Assembly (NCBI RefSeq): GCF_017581965.1
Contig: NZ_JAGEVF010000008.1
Span: 62,001-126,000 of the forward strand
Source of the DNA: Winogradskyella pelagia
Lineage (GTDB): Bacteria > Bacteroidota > Bacteroidia > Flavobacteriales > Flavobacteriaceae
DNA: 64,000 bases
Direction of reading: 5' to 3'
Position numbers and translations under genes: made by a program. The notes beneath the pieces are model-generated. The model worked only from the letters and a program-made list of their open reading frames with translations. It searched no databases and was not told the origin of the DNA. Position 1 is the first letter of the stretch. Each line of letters begins with the position of its first letter. This document shows, piece by piece, positions 1 through 8,668 of this stretch.

Positions 1-299
1 CTATTTTCGGCAAACATAGGATATATAGCAACATCACCACAGTTATGGAAACTGACCCAATTATTAGGAAACACGGAGTCTGGTGTATCCATAAGCTTAT
101 CATCACTTTCTACAATAACATTAACACCTACCGTCCTAAGTTTATCAACAAACGTGTCAAATTCTTCTTGTGCTTTAGTATTAATTTCAGCGTTTTTTAT
201 GGCAATATCTTCTTGAAAATAGTTGTTGACTGCTGTCTGTTCATTCATCCTAAAATTAATAGGCCTTATCATTAAAATAGTATTTGTGGTCTGTCTCAT
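1..299 (-). CDS. ctlX: Citrulline hydrolase / arginine-deiminase-like protein (CtlX type), N-terminal part
   Basis: Partial gene running off the left edge; only about 99 N-terminal residues are visible, starting MRQTTNTILMIRPINF at the ATG complementary to 297-299. The MIRP opening, the N-E-Q-T-A-V-N-N segment and the conserved D-S-V-F-P-N-N-W-V-S-F-H block match the CtlX branch of the guanidine-modifying (amidinotransferase) superfamily, which hydrolyses citrulline or related guanidino/ureido amino acids in the cytoplasm. The catalytic Cys and His would lie in the missing C-terminal part, so activity cannot be judged. A second, different amidinotransferase-family gene lies at 15518-16429 on the same strand. 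The family call is firm; the exact substrate is inferred from similarity. Confidence 0.8.
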   Translation of the reverse strand, partial: MRQTTNTILMIRPINFRMNEQTAVNNYFQEDIAIKNAEINTKAQEEFDTFVDKLRTVGVNVIVESDDKLMDTPDSVFPNNWVSFHNCGDVAIYPMFAEN

Positions 300-387
300 G
301 GAGTGTTTTCAAAAAGTGATGTAAAATTAGACTTTTTATGCTTTGCTATCACAAACAGATAAAGAATTATCGTCCAAAATCAGTAAG

Positions 388-418
388 TTTGAGGCGTTAA
401 TAATTATATATAGTTTTA
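388..418 (+). promoter_or_regulatory. Bacteroidetes-type promoter of the M14 peptidase gene
   Basis: TTTG at 388-391, a 19-base spacer, then TAGTTTTA at 411-418, close to the Bacteroidetes consensus TTTG-N19-TAnnTTTG. The box ends only five bases before the ATG at 424, so the transcript would be leaderless or nearly so. A second TAAGTTTG at 384-391 overlaps it and could be an alternative -7 box. Confidence 0.5.
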
Positions 419-423
419 TATAG

Positions 424-2169
424 ATGAAAAAAATCCTACCCTTTATATTATTACTTGTAGCTTGTAATACAAAATCCAAAAAAGAAAGTCTAGATAGTGA
501 AGATTATTTAACTGTCTTCGAAAAAAGTAATGGAACCCAAACTGCTACTTACTTTGAAACTATTGCATTTTATGAGTTACTAGAGCAACACTTTTCTGAA
601 ATCTCAATTCAAACTCTTGGAAAAACGGACGCTGGTTATCCTTTGCATCTTATAAGCTACAATTCAAAGGGTACGGGAGATGATTTCCAAGAATTACGAA
701 AGGAAAATAGAATTCTTTTAATTAACAATGGCATTCACCCAGGGGAATCTGATGGTATCGATGCCACAATGCAATTATTTAGAGACTTGGCTTTTGGTGA
801 AACTGGCCCACCAGAAAATACTATAATATGCACAATTCCTATATATAATGTGGGCGGTAGCCTTAACAGAAACTCTACTACAAGAACTAATCAAAACGGA
901 CCAGAGGAATACGGATTTAGAGGAAACGCACGCAATTACGATTTAAATAGGGACTTTATTAAATCCGACACAAAAAACGCCAAATCCTTTGCCCAGATAT
1001 TTCATCTCGTTCAACCAGACGTTTTTATAGATAACCATGTTAGCAATGGAGCAGATTATCAATATACGCTAACTCATCTTTTTACTCAACATAATAAACT
1101 TGGCGGTGAATTAGGCTCCTATTTACATAACACGGTGATGCCAAAATTAGAATCTAAACTCAATACCAAATCATGGGACATTACGCCTTATGTCAATGTT
1201 TTTAACAAAAGACCAGAAATTGGATTCTCACAGTTTTTTGATTCACCAAGATACTCTACTGGCTATACCACTTTATTCAATACGTTAGGCATGATGGTTG
1301 AAACCCATATGTTAAAACCTTATGATAAAAGAGTGAAAGGCACCTATGAACTTATGAGAAGTATGATAGAGATTATTGAGGAAAACGGAGTCGACATCCG
1401 AGAGGCACGATTACAAAACGAAAAAACCTGGCAAGTTGGTGACCCTTATCCAATTCAGTGGGAGTTAGATACTACCAAATCATCAAAACTTTTATTTAAA
1501 GGCTATGAAGGTGAAATATCCACAAGTACCTTAACAGGTGGTGAGCGTCTTCGTTTTAACAGAACCAAACCCTTTATAAAAGAAGTTAATTACCAAAATT
1601 TTTTTAAATCAAAGCAAGAAGTCACTATTCCCGAAGCATATATCATACCTAGAGGTTGGCATAATATACTTGAACTGCTTCAGTTGAATGATGTAAAAAT
1701 GGAAACCGTTCAAAGGGATACTACTTTAAGGGTAGAAGCTTATAAAATCGAAGATTACAACACAAGAAGAAATGCTTATGAAGGGCATTATCTCCACTAT
1801 GGAACATCCGTTAAATCAAAAGAAATAGAATTAATGTTCAAAAAAGGAGATATAATCGTTCCCACAAACCAAGCTGCCATGAGATATTTAGTTGAAACAT
1901 TAGAACCAGCGGCTACAGACTCATTTTTTAATTGGAATTTCTTTGATACTATTCTACAACAAAAAGAAGGATTCTCTCCCTACGTCTGGGAGGAAAAAGC
2001 ACAAACACTTTTAAAAAGTAATCCACGATTGCAAATAGAATTTAATGTAAAGAAATCTTACGATAAGGATTTTGCAACTAACTGGTATGCGCAATTAGAT
2101 TGGCTACATAAAAAAAGTGCGAACTATGAAAGGAGCCACCTTCAATATCCTGTTTTTAGATTAAATTAA
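424..2169 (+). CDS. M14 family zinc carboxypeptidase, lipoprotein
   Basis: A 581-residue exported metallopeptidase. The N-terminus is a lipoprotein signal with lipobox L-V-A-C, Cys14 being the likely lipidation site, so the enzyme should be membrane-anchored in the periplasm or at the surface. M14 hallmarks are present: the zinc motif HPGE (His105, Glu108), the substrate-binding stretch around Arg170 with NYDLNRDF, the third zinc ligand His205 in IDNHVSNG, and the likely catalytic Glu293 in MMVETHM. M14 enzymes cut C-terminal residues from peptides. The C-terminal half (from about residue 330) has no obvious enzymatic motif and may be a beta-sandwich accessory domain. It is monocistronic, facing the convergent Nudix gene 29 bases downstream. 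The peptide substrate is unknown. Confidence 0.85.
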   Translation: MKKILPFILLLVACNTKSKKESLDSEDYLTVFEKSNGTQTATYFETIAFYELLEQHFSEISIQTLGKTDAGYPLHLISYNSKGTGDDFQELRKENRILLINNGIHPGESDGIDATMQLFRDLAFGETGPPENTIICTIPIYNVGGSLNRNSTTRTNQNGPEEYGFRGNARNYDLNRDFIKSDTKNAKSFAQIFHLVQPDVFIDNHVSNGADYQYTLTHLFTQHNKLGGELGSYLHNTVMPKLESKLNTKSWDITPYVNVFNKRPEIGFSQFFDSPRYSTGYTTLFNTLGMMVETHMLKPYDKRVKGTYELMRSMIEIIEENGVDIREARLQNEKTWQVGDPYPIQWELDTTKSSKLLFKGYEGEISTSTLTGGERLRFNRTKPFIKEVNYQNFFKSKQEVTIPEAYIIPRGWHNILELLQLNDVKMETVQRDTTLRVEAYKIEDYNTRRNAYEGHYLHYGTSVKSKEIELMFKKGDIIVPTNQAAMRYLVETLEPAATDSFFNWNFFDTILQQKEGFSPYVWEEKAQTLLKSNPRLQIEFNVKKSYDKDFATNWYAQLDWLHKKSANYERSHLQYPVFRLN

Positions 2170-2198
2170 AAAAGTAATCTAAGATTACCCATAATCAA

Positions 2199-2780
2199 CT
2201 ATACAAGTATTTTTATATTAGCATAACTATTTTCTAAAGCTTTTTCAGCATCGTCCTTGTCTAGCCATTTAACCTTGGTTATACCTTCATTCTCTTGAGG
2301 AAAAAGCTCACCTTTAAAACTGGTTTTCATTTCAAACCAATACGTCACTTTTATTTTGTGTGTACCATTTCTTTTAAATATATGATACGTTGTAGGTAAC
2401 TCTTTAGTAACTGAGAGACCATTTACTCCAGTTTCTTCCTCAACTTCGCGCATGGCAGTTTCTTCGATCGACTCGTTTTTTTCAGTCTTACCTTTGGGTA
2501 AATCCCATTTATCGTTTCTGTAAATAAAAAGAACCTCACCTGCACTATTAAACACTTTTCCTCCCCCAGCATATACTACTGGCAACAACTTTAAAAAGTG
2601 TTTCAACAAGGTATTTGGATTATGATGAATTAAATGTACCTCTTTAAGAGAAGTAGTGTTAAGTAGCTTTATAACCTTACCAATATTAACCGTCTTTAAG
2701 AGAAAAGACCTAAAATTAGTTTCTTTTTTTATTTCAGTAGTTAAGATAATTGGTTTGCTACCGACGAAAATGGTATACAT
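2199..2780 (-). CDS. Nudix hydrolase
   Basis: A 193-residue cytoplasmic protein with a complete Nudix box at residues 97-119 (G-x5-E-x7-REVEEETGV), which binds Mg2+ and cleaves nucleoside diphosphates linked to another moiety. The first 65 residues lie outside the Nudix fold and form a small N-terminal extension typical of the flavobacterial form of this protein. It is transcribed divergently from pyrE with 113 bases between the start codons. Substrate specificity cannot be read from the sequence; ADP-ribose, NADH or a (d)NTP damage product are all possible. Confidence 0.85.
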   Translation of the reverse strand: MYTIFVGSKPIILTTEIKKETNFRSFLLKTVNIGKVIKLLNTTSLKEVHLIHHNPNTLLKHFLKLLPVVYAGGGKVFNSAGEVLFIYRNDKWDLPKGKTEKNESIEETAMREVEEETGVNGLSVTKELPTTYHIFKRNGTHKIKVTYWFEMKTSFKGELFPQENEGITKVKWLDKDDAEKALENSYANIKILV

Positions 2781-2881
2781 ATAAGTCTATATTACCGATT
2801 TAATAGTTGAATTCAATTAATTTGAACCTCAATATGGTCAAAAATAATTTAAATTGAAGAGATTCTACATATAAAATTAAT

Positions 2882-2889
2882 TAGTTTTG
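2882..2889 (+). promoter_or_regulatory. Promoter -7 box of pyrE (likely leaderless mRNA)
   Basis: TAGTTTTG matches the Bacteroidetes -7 element TAnnTTTG exactly and ends four bases before the pyrE ATG, which places the transcription start at about the A of the start codon. No good -33 TTTG is seen at 19-21 bases; the nearest TTG (2854-2856) is 25 bases upstream. Confidence 0.5.
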
Positions 2890-2893
2890 CACT

Positions 2894-3538
2894 ATGATTT
2901 ACACAAAGGAAGTTGCGAAGAAAACAGCCGAAGTTTTACTTCAAATCAATGCCATAAAATTGCAGCCAGAAGAGCCTTTCACATGGGCTTCTGGCTGGAA
3001 ATCACCTATTTATTGCGATAATAGAATTATATTATCCTACCCATTAATAAGAAATTTTATTAGAGAGAATCTTGCTAAGATAATTGAACAGCATTACGGG
3101 AAGCCAGATGTAATTGCTGGAGTGGCGACTGGTGCCATTGGTATAGGTGCACTTGTCGCTGAATATCTTAATCTACCTTTTATTTATGTGAGGCCCGAGG
3201 CAAAGAAACATGGTCGACAAAACCAAATTGAAGGTTATCTAAAAGAAGGCCAAAATGTAGTTGTTGTCGAGGATCTAATAAGTACAGGTAAAAGTAGTTT
3301 AAACGCTGTAAAAGCTCTTAAATTGGCAAATGCCAATGTAAAAGGGATGGTTGCTATTTTTTCGTACGGGTTTCCTATTGCTACAGATAATTTTAAAGCC
3401 TCTGAAATTGAAATATTAACACTTAGTGATTATAGCAATCTATTAGAACAGGCCCTGGACACTAATTATATCTCAGAAAATCAACAAGACATACTGACAC
3501 AATGGAATGCCAACCCTTCTGGATGGAACATTAATTGA
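2894..3538 (+). CDS. pyrE: Orotate phosphoribosyltransferase
   Basis: A 214-residue enzyme of de novo pyrimidine synthesis that transfers the phosphoribosyl group of PRPP to orotate to give OMP. The PRPP-binding motif is intact at residues 122-134 (VVVVEDLISTGKS), and the flexible-loop region R-P-E-A-K-K-H-G-R at 100-108 carries the catalytic Lys/Arg residues. Length matches the family. It is first in a short run with the SRPBCC gene (28-base gap after start correction). Confidence 0.95.
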   Translation: MIYTKEVAKKTAEVLLQINAIKLQPEEPFTWASGWKSPIYCDNRIILSYPLIRNFIRENLAKIIEQHYGKPDVIAGVATGAIGIGALVAEYLNLPFIYVRPEAKKHGRQNQIEGYLKEGQNVVVVEDLISTGKSSLNAVKALKLANANVKGMVAIFSYGFPIATDNFKASEIEILTLSDYSNLLEQALDTNYISENQQDILTQWNANPSGWNIN

Positions 3539-3566
3539 TGAAGTTGAAAAGGTAAACCACACTAAC

Positions 3567-3962
3567 ATGAATTTAGAATCTCCAAAAGTAGTTATAGACA
3601 AAACAGCTTCAGAAACCTTTGAATTTCTTTCTGACGTTAAGAACTTTGAAGCCCTAATGCCAGAGAATATCAATAAGTTTGAAATTATTGAGGCCAACAA
3701 ATTTCTGTTCGCATTAAAAGGAATGCCTGAAATTGTTTTAAAGAAGAGGGAGAGCATTCCCAATGAGAAAATTGTTTTGGGATCAGGCGGTGGCAAACTC
3801 GATTTTTCTTTAACTGCTAACATCACCAGTTTAGAAGAAAATAAAAGCGAAGTTAATTTATTATTTGATGGTGAATTCAACGCTATGATGGCAATGATGA
3901 TTAAGGGTCCTATATCTAAATTTATTGAAACCCTTGTTCATAATATGAAGACTGCCATTTAA
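3567..3962 (+). CDS. SRPBCC-fold (START-like) protein
   Basis: A 131-residue cytoplasmic protein of the SRPBCC/polyketide-cyclase-like fold, which forms a hydrophobic ligand cavity. I chose the ATG at 3567 (MNLESPKV) because it places the first beta strand and the A-x-E-x-F-x-F-L-S-D-V-x-N-F-E helix at the normal family distance; the frame is open back to 3507, but that would overlap pyrE by 32 bases. It ends by overlapping the convergent birA by four bases. Its position between pyrE and birA recurs in flavobacteria (general knowledge), but no ligand is known to me. Confidence 0.75.
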   Translation: MNLESPKVVIDKTASETFEFLSDVKNFEALMPENINKFEIIEANKFLFALKGMPEIVLKKRESIPNEKIVLGSGGGKLDFSLTANITSLEENKSEVNLLFDGEFNAMMAMMIKGPISKFIETLVHNMKTAI

Positions 3963-4690
3963 TATAACAATGTTATTTCTTTAAAATCAAACGTTTTAAT
4001 GTCTTGGTCCTCTAGCCAGACTTTGAGACGCCCACTAGGTGTTACACCTCTTATAATTCCAGAAAATACTTTTTCCCCAGCAATTTTAAAAGTGGAAGGC
4101 TTGTCTAGCCTAAATAATAGAGACTCGTATTCTTCAGTAATCTCCTCGATGGTTTTGGACTTTGCGTTCTCAAATTGAATTTTTATAGAAGTAACTATTT
4201 CCGCTAGTAATTCTTCCTTTTCATGCAACTTACCAGTAAGTAAATGCATGGAGGTTGCACTTGGCAAATTGTGAAAGAAACGTTGATTTACGTTAAGTCC
4301 TATTCCAATAACAGAACCCACTAATTGGTTGTTTTTAATAATATTCTCTATAAGAATACCACAAATCTTCAATTCTTCTGACAAAATGTCGTTTGGCCAT
4401 TTTATTGCCAATCTGGGCAATTGAAATTTCTTTAAAGACTTAAAAATACCTAGAGACACCAACATGGATATTACAAAGCGATCATCAATATCAAATTCAG
4501 TATTTCTCTTAAACATACTGAATGTTAGGTTTTTGCCTTCCTCAGATTGCCAATGTGCACCCATTTGACCTCGCCCTTGAGTTTGAAATTCGCTCCATAC
4601 CACTGTATAATCCTTAGGTATAGATACGCTAGCGGTTCTCCTTAGATAAGAATTGGTTGAGTCAATGGCATCAAGTTTGATTATAAACAT
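3959..4690 (-). CDS. birA: Biotin--[acetyl-CoA-carboxylase] ligase
   Basis: A 243-residue BirA that activates biotin with ATP and attaches it to the biotin carboxyl carrier protein. The biotin-binding loop is GRGQMGAHW at residues 39-47, and the K-W-P-N-D-I motif follows at about residue 97. There is no N-terminal helix-turn-helix, so this is the monofunctional (class I) enzyme, not a biotin repressor. A short C-terminal SH3-like domain (about 195-243) completes the fold. It is convergent with the SRPBCC gene and divergent from rsfS. Confidence 0.92.
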   Translation of the reverse strand: MFIIKLDAIDSTNSYLRRTASVSIPKDYTVVWSEFQTQGRGQMGAHWQSEEGKNLTFSMFKRNTEFDIDDRFVISMLVSLGIFKSLKKFQLPRLAIKWPNDILSEELKICGILIENIIKNNQLVGSVIGIGLNVNQRFFHNLPSATSMHLLTGKLHEKEELLAEIVTSIKIQFENAKSKTIEEITEEYESLLFRLDKPSTFKIAGEKVFSGIIRGVTPSGRLKVWLEDQDIKTFDFKEITLLY

Positions 4691-4756
4691 TAAGTGAAGT
4701 ACTTTTTTTTATGCATTTCTTATGAATTACAAGGCATACATGAACTAAAAAAATAA

Positions 4757-4764
4757 TAACTTTG
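4757..4764 (+). promoter_or_regulatory. Promoter -7 box upstream of rsfS-ftsH
   Basis: TAACTTTG is an exact TAnnTTTG match, 20 bases before the rsfS ATG. No clear -33 TTTG is visible. It would serve rsfS and ftsH, which are 14 bases apart. Confidence 0.45.
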
Positions 4765-4784
4765 CGTAAATTTAAATTAATTTA

Positions 4785-5156
4785 ATGACGATAGAAAAAA
4801 AGAATGCAGACCAACTCATAACAACAATTGTTGCCGGCATTGAAGAGGTTAAAGGAAAAGAAATTTCAATTTTAGATTTAAGGGAAATAGAAAATACAGT
4901 TTGCGATTACTTCATTATCTGCGAAGGGACTTCTAACACACAAGTTAACGCTATAGTAAGTTCAATTCAAAAACAAGTTAGCAAAACATTAAAAGATAAG
5001 CCATGGCATGTAGAAGGTACGGATAATGCCGAATGGATTTTGATGGATTATATTAACGTTGTTGTTCATGTATTCCAAAAGCAAACAAGAGATTATTACG
5101 ATATAGAAAGTTTATGGGGTGATGCAAAAATGACCCAAATTGAAACAAGTTATTAA
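4785..5156 (+). CDS. rsfS: Ribosomal silencing factor RsfS
   Basis: A 123-residue RsfS/Iojap protein, which binds ribosomal protein uL14 and blocks subunit joining under nutrient stress. The conserved features are I-x-D-L-R, the D-Y-F-I-I-C-E-G-T-S-N-T-Q block, the D-K-P-W-H-V-E-G segment and W-I-L-M-D-Y-I-N-V-V-V-H-V-F. The ORF starts at the only reasonable ATG and is followed 14 bases later by ftsH, an arrangement common in Bacteroidetes. Confidence 0.93.
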   Translation: MTIEKKNADQLITTIVAGIEEVKGKEISILDLREIENTVCDYFIICEGTSNTQVNAIVSSIQKQVSKTLKDKPWHVEGTDNAEWILMDYINVVVHVFQKQTRDYYDIESLWGDAKMTQIETSY

Positions 5157-5170
5157 AGAAGAGGCTATAA

Positions 5171-7138
5171 ATGGCAAAAGACAATAAAAATTTAAATAAA
5201 AAACCGAAGGTGAATCCATATTGGATATATGGTGTCATCATTGCGGTATTTCTCTCAATTCAATTATTTTCTGGTGGGTTTAGTGGATCTACAGGTAAAC
5301 AGACAACTCCAGCTCAGTTTTTAGAATATCTAAAGAAGGGTGATGTAGAAAAGGTAGAAATAGTTAACAAACGTGAGGCAAGGGTATTCATAACTAATGA
5401 GGCCCAAGAACAGGAAGTTCATAAAAATTCTAAACCCAAATCAATGTTTCCTACTGTTTCAGCAGTACCGAACTATAAATTTGAGTTTGGAGATTTGCAG
5501 AATTTTGAAAAGGAAATAAATGACATTATTAGGACCAACAATCTTAATACGATAATAACCTATGAAACCGAACACAACGTTTGGGGTGATTTTCTATTAA
5601 CGTTGTTACCTTTTATTCTTATTATAGGCGTTTGGATATTTATCATGCGGCGCATGTCTTCAGGTGGCGGTGGCGGTGCCGGAGGCCAAATTTTCAATAT
5701 TGGGAAGTCTAAGGCAAAGCTGTTTGATGAAAAAACAGATACAAAAACATCCTTTAAAGATGTTGCTGGTCTGGAAGGTGCCAAGGAAGAGGTTCAAGAA
5801 ATAGTAGACTTTTTAAAATATCCTGAAAAATACACTTCCTTAGGTGGTAAAATTCCTAAAGGAGCACTTTTAGTAGGCCCTCCAGGGACCGGAAAAACTC
5901 TATTAGCCAAGGCAGTAGCTGGTGAGGCTAAAGTTCCATTTTTCTCGCTTTCTGGCTCTGATTTTGTGGAAATGTTTGTTGGGGTTGGAGCATCACGGGT
6001 AAGAGACTTATTTAAACAAGCCAAAGAAAAGTCTCCATCAATTATTTTTATAGACGAGATTGACGCAATAGGTCGCGCTCGAGGAAAAAATAATTTCTCA
6101 GGTTCCAACGACGAACGGGAGAACACCCTAAACCAGTTATTAACAGAAATGGATGGGTTTGGTACAAACACCAATGTTATTGTCCTGGCTGCAACCAACA
6201 GGGCAGATGTCTTAGATAGTGCATTAATGCGTGCAGGCCGATTCGACAGACAAATTTATGTGGATTTGCCAGATGTTAGAGAACGTAAGGAAATCTTTGA
6301 AGTCCATTTAAGACCTTTAAAAAAAGAGGAGTCCTTAGATATTGATTTTCTAGCGAAACAAACTCCTGGCTTCTCAGGGGCAGACATTGCTAATGTGTGT
6401 AATGAGGCAGCTCTCATTGCCGCAAGGAAAGGCAAGAAAGCTGTTAATAAACAAGATTTCTTAGACGCTGTTGATAGAATAATAGGTGGTCTTGAAAAGA
6501 AAAATAAAATAATAACGCCCGATGAAAAAAGAGCAGTGGCTTTCCACGAAGCAGGACACGCCACGGTTAGTTGGATGCTTGAGCATGCAGCACCACTGGT
6601 TAAAGTAACCATAGTTCCGCGAGGACGGTCCCTAGGAGCTGCCTGGTATTTACCAGAAGAGCGACTTATTGTTAGACCTGAACAAATGTTAGATGAAATG
6701 TGCGCTGCACTTGGTGGTAGAGCTGCCGAACAAGTTATTTTTGGTAAAATATCTACCGGAGCTCTAAGTGATTTAGAAAAAGTAACCAAACAAGCCAGAG
6801 CAATGGTTACTATCTATGGATTGAGCGATAAGATAGGTAACCTCACGTATTACGATTCTTCAGGGCAATCAGAATATGGCTTTACTAAACCTTATAGTGA
6901 GCAAACTGCAGAACTTATTGATAAAGAAATATCAAACATTATTGAGGAGCAATACCAACGTGCCGTTAAACTGCTAGACGAAAACAAAGATAAATTAACA
7001 CAACTCGCAGAGGTACTTTTAGATAAAGAGGTTATATTCAAGGATAACTTAGAAAAAATATTTGGAAGTCGACCTTATGGCCCTAAGGAGGAAGAACTCA
7101 CTAGTCAGCCTGCAACGGAAATTGAAGAAGAAGAATAA
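5171..7138 (+). CDS. ftsH: ATP-dependent zinc metalloprotease FtsH
   Basis: A 655-residue inner-membrane AAA+ protease that degrades misfolded membrane proteins and short-lived regulators. Order of parts: TM1 at about residues 18-34, a periplasmic region, TM2 at about 140-160, a Gly-rich linker, Walker A GPPGTGKT (236-243), pore loop F-V-G (269-271), Walker B IIFIDE (291-296), the second region of homology ending R-A-G-R-F-D-R, and the zinc site HEAGH (459-463). The acidic C-terminal tail E-I-E-E-E-E is typical of flavobacterial copies. A terminator hairpin follows. Confidence 0.97.
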   Translation: MAKDNKNLNKKPKVNPYWIYGVIIAVFLSIQLFSGGFSGSTGKQTTPAQFLEYLKKGDVEKVEIVNKREARVFITNEAQEQEVHKNSKPKSMFPTVSAVPNYKFEFGDLQNFEKEINDIIRTNNLNTIITYETEHNVWGDFLLTLLPFILIIGVWIFIMRRMSSGGGGGAGGQIFNIGKSKAKLFDEKTDTKTSFKDVAGLEGAKEEVQEIVDFLKYPEKYTSLGGKIPKGALLVGPPGTGKTLLAKAVAGEAKVPFFSLSGSDFVEMFVGVGASRVRDLFKQAKEKSPSIIFIDEIDAIGRARGKNNFSGSNDERENTLNQLLTEMDGFGTNTNVIVLAATNRADVLDSALMRAGRFDRQIYVDLPDVRERKEIFEVHLRPLKKEESLDIDFLAKQTPGFSGADIANVCNEAALIAARKGKKAVNKQDFLDAVDRIIGGLEKKNKIITPDEKRAVAFHEAGHATVSWMLEHAAPLVKVTIVPRGRSLGAAWYLPEERLIVRPEQMLDEMCAALGGRAAEQVIFGKISTGALSDLEKVTKQARAMVTIYGLSDKIGNLTYYDSSGQSEYGFTKPYSEQTAELIDKEISNIIEEQYQRAVKLLDENKDKLTQLAEVLLDKEVIFKDNLEKIFGSRPYGPKEEELTSQPATEIEEEE

Positions 7139-7163
7139 GCCGAGATAACCAGCGCTTCATATA

Positions 7164-7205
7164 AAAAACTTAAATTGACATTTAGTTAGTTTAAGTTTTT
7201 TTATA
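7164..7205 (+). terminator. Rho-independent terminator after ftsH
   Basis: An 11-bp perfect stem, AAAAACTTAAA at 7164-7174 paired with TTTAAGTTTTT at 7190-7200, with a 15-base loop and a run of T residues. It ends the rsfS-ftsH unit. The right arm runs straight into a TATATTTG box (7202-7209) that may be the promoter of the next gene. Confidence 0.7.
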
Positions 7206-7209
7206 TTTG
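7202..7209 (+). promoter_or_regulatory. Promoter -7 box for the LUD-cdsA-psd-ACBP operon
   Basis: TATATTTG fits TAnnTTTG exactly, 39 bases before the ATG at 7249, and directly abuts the ftsH terminator. No convincing -33 element at the usual distance. Confidence 0.4.
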
Positions 7210-7248
7210 ATAAATGCACGAAATATCTGTATTAATAGCAACTTTTGA

Positions 7249-7857
7249 ATGAGCCTTTTTCGCAAACTTTTCGGTCTAAAATCTAAAAAAACTGAAGAGA
7301 ATATACCAGACCAAGAACGTGGGAAGTATATGCCCGAGGTGAAGCTTCCTGCCGATGAGCGCTTTACTATAAATTTTAAAGCCAATGGCGGTAAATTTTT
7401 GTATTGCGAAAATATGATAGAAGTTAAGGAAAGTTTTAATGCGATATTAAAAGAGAATAATTGGCAAGATGACAAGGTATTTCTTATAGATGAAAGGCTG
7501 AATCAATTATTCAAAGATTTTAATCTCAAAAGTACTAAAAATGCAGATGAGAGTTCTTATTTCTTGTCAACTTGCGAATATCTAATATCAGATGACGGCT
7601 CTTTATTAATATCCTCTAATCAAATTGCAGAAAAGAAACTTAAGGAGTTACCGCATCATTTTATTATCTATGCCACAACAAGCCAATTTGTTGAAAATAT
7701 TGGGGAAGGTCTAAAAGGTATTAAAAACAAAAGTAAATCTTCCATACCAACCAATATTACTACCATTAAGCATTTTAAGGCCGCTGATGATAAGGATTTC
7801 CTCACCTATGGCAGCAGCGCTAAAGACTTGTACCTGCTTCTACTTGAAGATTTGTAA
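7249..7857 (+). CDS. LUD-domain protein (lactate-utilization LutC/YkgG-like)
   Basis: A 202-residue cytoplasmic protein of the LUD (YkgG/LutC) family. Members in Firmicutes belong to L-lactate oxidation complexes, but this lone copy has no LutA or LutB partner nearby. It instead heads a run with cdsA, psd and an acyl-CoA-binding protein, overlapping cdsA by one base, and this position recurs in flavobacteria. Visible features are a basic N-terminus (MSLFRKLFGLKSKK), the S-T-C-E-Y-L-I-S-D-D-G-S-L-L-I-S-S core and the P-T-N-I-T-T-I-K-H-F segment near the C-terminus. A link to phospholipid synthesis is inferred from context only. Confidence 0.75.
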   Translation: MSLFRKLFGLKSKKTEENIPDQERGKYMPEVKLPADERFTINFKANGGKFLYCENMIEVKESFNAILKENNWQDDKVFLIDERLNQLFKDFNLKSTKNADESSYFLSTCEYLISDDGSLLISSNQIAEKKLKELPHHFIIYATTSQFVENIGEGLKGIKNKSKSSIPTNITTIKHFKAADDKDFLTYGSSAKDLYLLLLEDL

Positions 7858-8666
7858 TGAAAGAACTTTACACAAGAGCTATTTCTGGTTTTATATATGC
7901 CTTATTATTAATTGGTGCATTATATTTTCAAACTGGATTGGTCATTGTCCTAGCTGTTTTTGGTATTATTAGCCTGGCGGAATTCAGTAAATTAATCCAT
8001 CTCAAATCACTTTTTCAGTACTTAATTTTTATCATACTTTATTCTTGTTTTAGCTATTTTTGTCTGAGTAATACAGTTACGACAGGTAGTGAAGAAGCAA
8101 TTCAAATTCTTTTAGTGATTACTATTTTTGTTAACCTTATTTTGATTAAGGATTTATTCACTACTAAAAAAATCCCGCTATTTGAGTCAAAACGCTACAT
8201 AACTACTACGTTTTATCTTTCTAGTGGTTTTGTGTTTATGATGCAGATAGCTAACTATGACAATACATTTACACCTCTATTATTACTAGGTGCATTTATT
8301 CTTGTCTGGGTTAATGATAGTGCCGCTTACATTATCGGTAAAAATTTTGGACGCCAAAAACTTTTTCCGAGCATATCACCAAAGAAAACAGTTGAAGGTT
8401 TTCTCGGAGGCCTTTTTTTCGCTTGTGTTTCTAGTTACTTCATTACTTTATATACAGCATCTCTAAGTTTTAATCACTGGCTAATATTAGCCATAATCGT
8501 AAGTGTAATCGGAACCTTTGGCGACCTAATAGAATCTAAATTTAAGCGGCAAGCTGGTGTAAAAGATAGTGGTGTTATTATGCCAGGACATGGTGGATTA
8601 TTGGATCGCTTGGATAGCCTTATATTTGCTGCACCTTTTATATATTTATTTTTAAGAATTGCGTAG
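7857..8666 (+). CDS. cdsA: Phosphatidate cytidylyltransferase
   Basis: A 269-residue polytopic membrane enzyme making CDP-diacylglycerol from CTP and phosphatidate, the branch point of phospholipid synthesis. The C-terminal CDP-alcohol signature is clear: F-G-D-L-I-E-S-K-F-K-R, then K-D-S-G, then P-G-H-G-G-L-L-D-R-L-D-S. About seven hydrophobic segments precede it. Its start overlaps the preceding stop by one base, and psd follows two bases after its stop, so translation is likely coupled. Confidence 0.94.
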   Translation: MKELYTRAISGFIYALLLIGALYFQTGLVIVLAVFGIISLAEFSKLIHLKSLFQYLIFIILYSCFSYFCLSNTVTTGSEEAIQILLVITIFVNLILIKDLFTTKKIPLFESKRYITTTFYLSSGFVFMMQIANYDNTFTPLLLLGAFILVWVNDSAAYIIGKNFGRQKLFPSISPKKTVEGFLGGLFFACVSSYFITLYTASLSFNHWLILAIIVSVIGTFGDLIESKFKRQAGVKDSGVIMPGHGGLLDRLDSLIFAAPFIYLFLRIA

Positions 8667-8668
8667 TT

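Noticed and set aside
45-275. Plus-strand 76-residue ORF
   Set aside because: Antisense to the CtlX-like gene, whose conserved protein blocks are clear on the minus strand.
2174-2190. Short inverted repeat GTAATC-N3-GATTAC after the M14 gene
   Set aside because: Only 6 bp, AT-rich, without a clear T-run; too weak to call a terminator.
3507-3566. Longer N-terminus for the SRPBCC protein
   Set aside because: Would overlap pyrE by 32 bases and does not resemble the family; the ATG at 3567 fits.
3473-3880. Minus-strand 135-residue ORF
   Set aside because: Lies antisense across pyrE's end and the SRPBCC gene; low-complexity Ser/Leu-rich translation typical of a shadow ORF.
5560-6789. Three minus-strand ORFs inside ftsH
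   Set aside because: Antisense shadows of a conserved coding region; no recognisable product.
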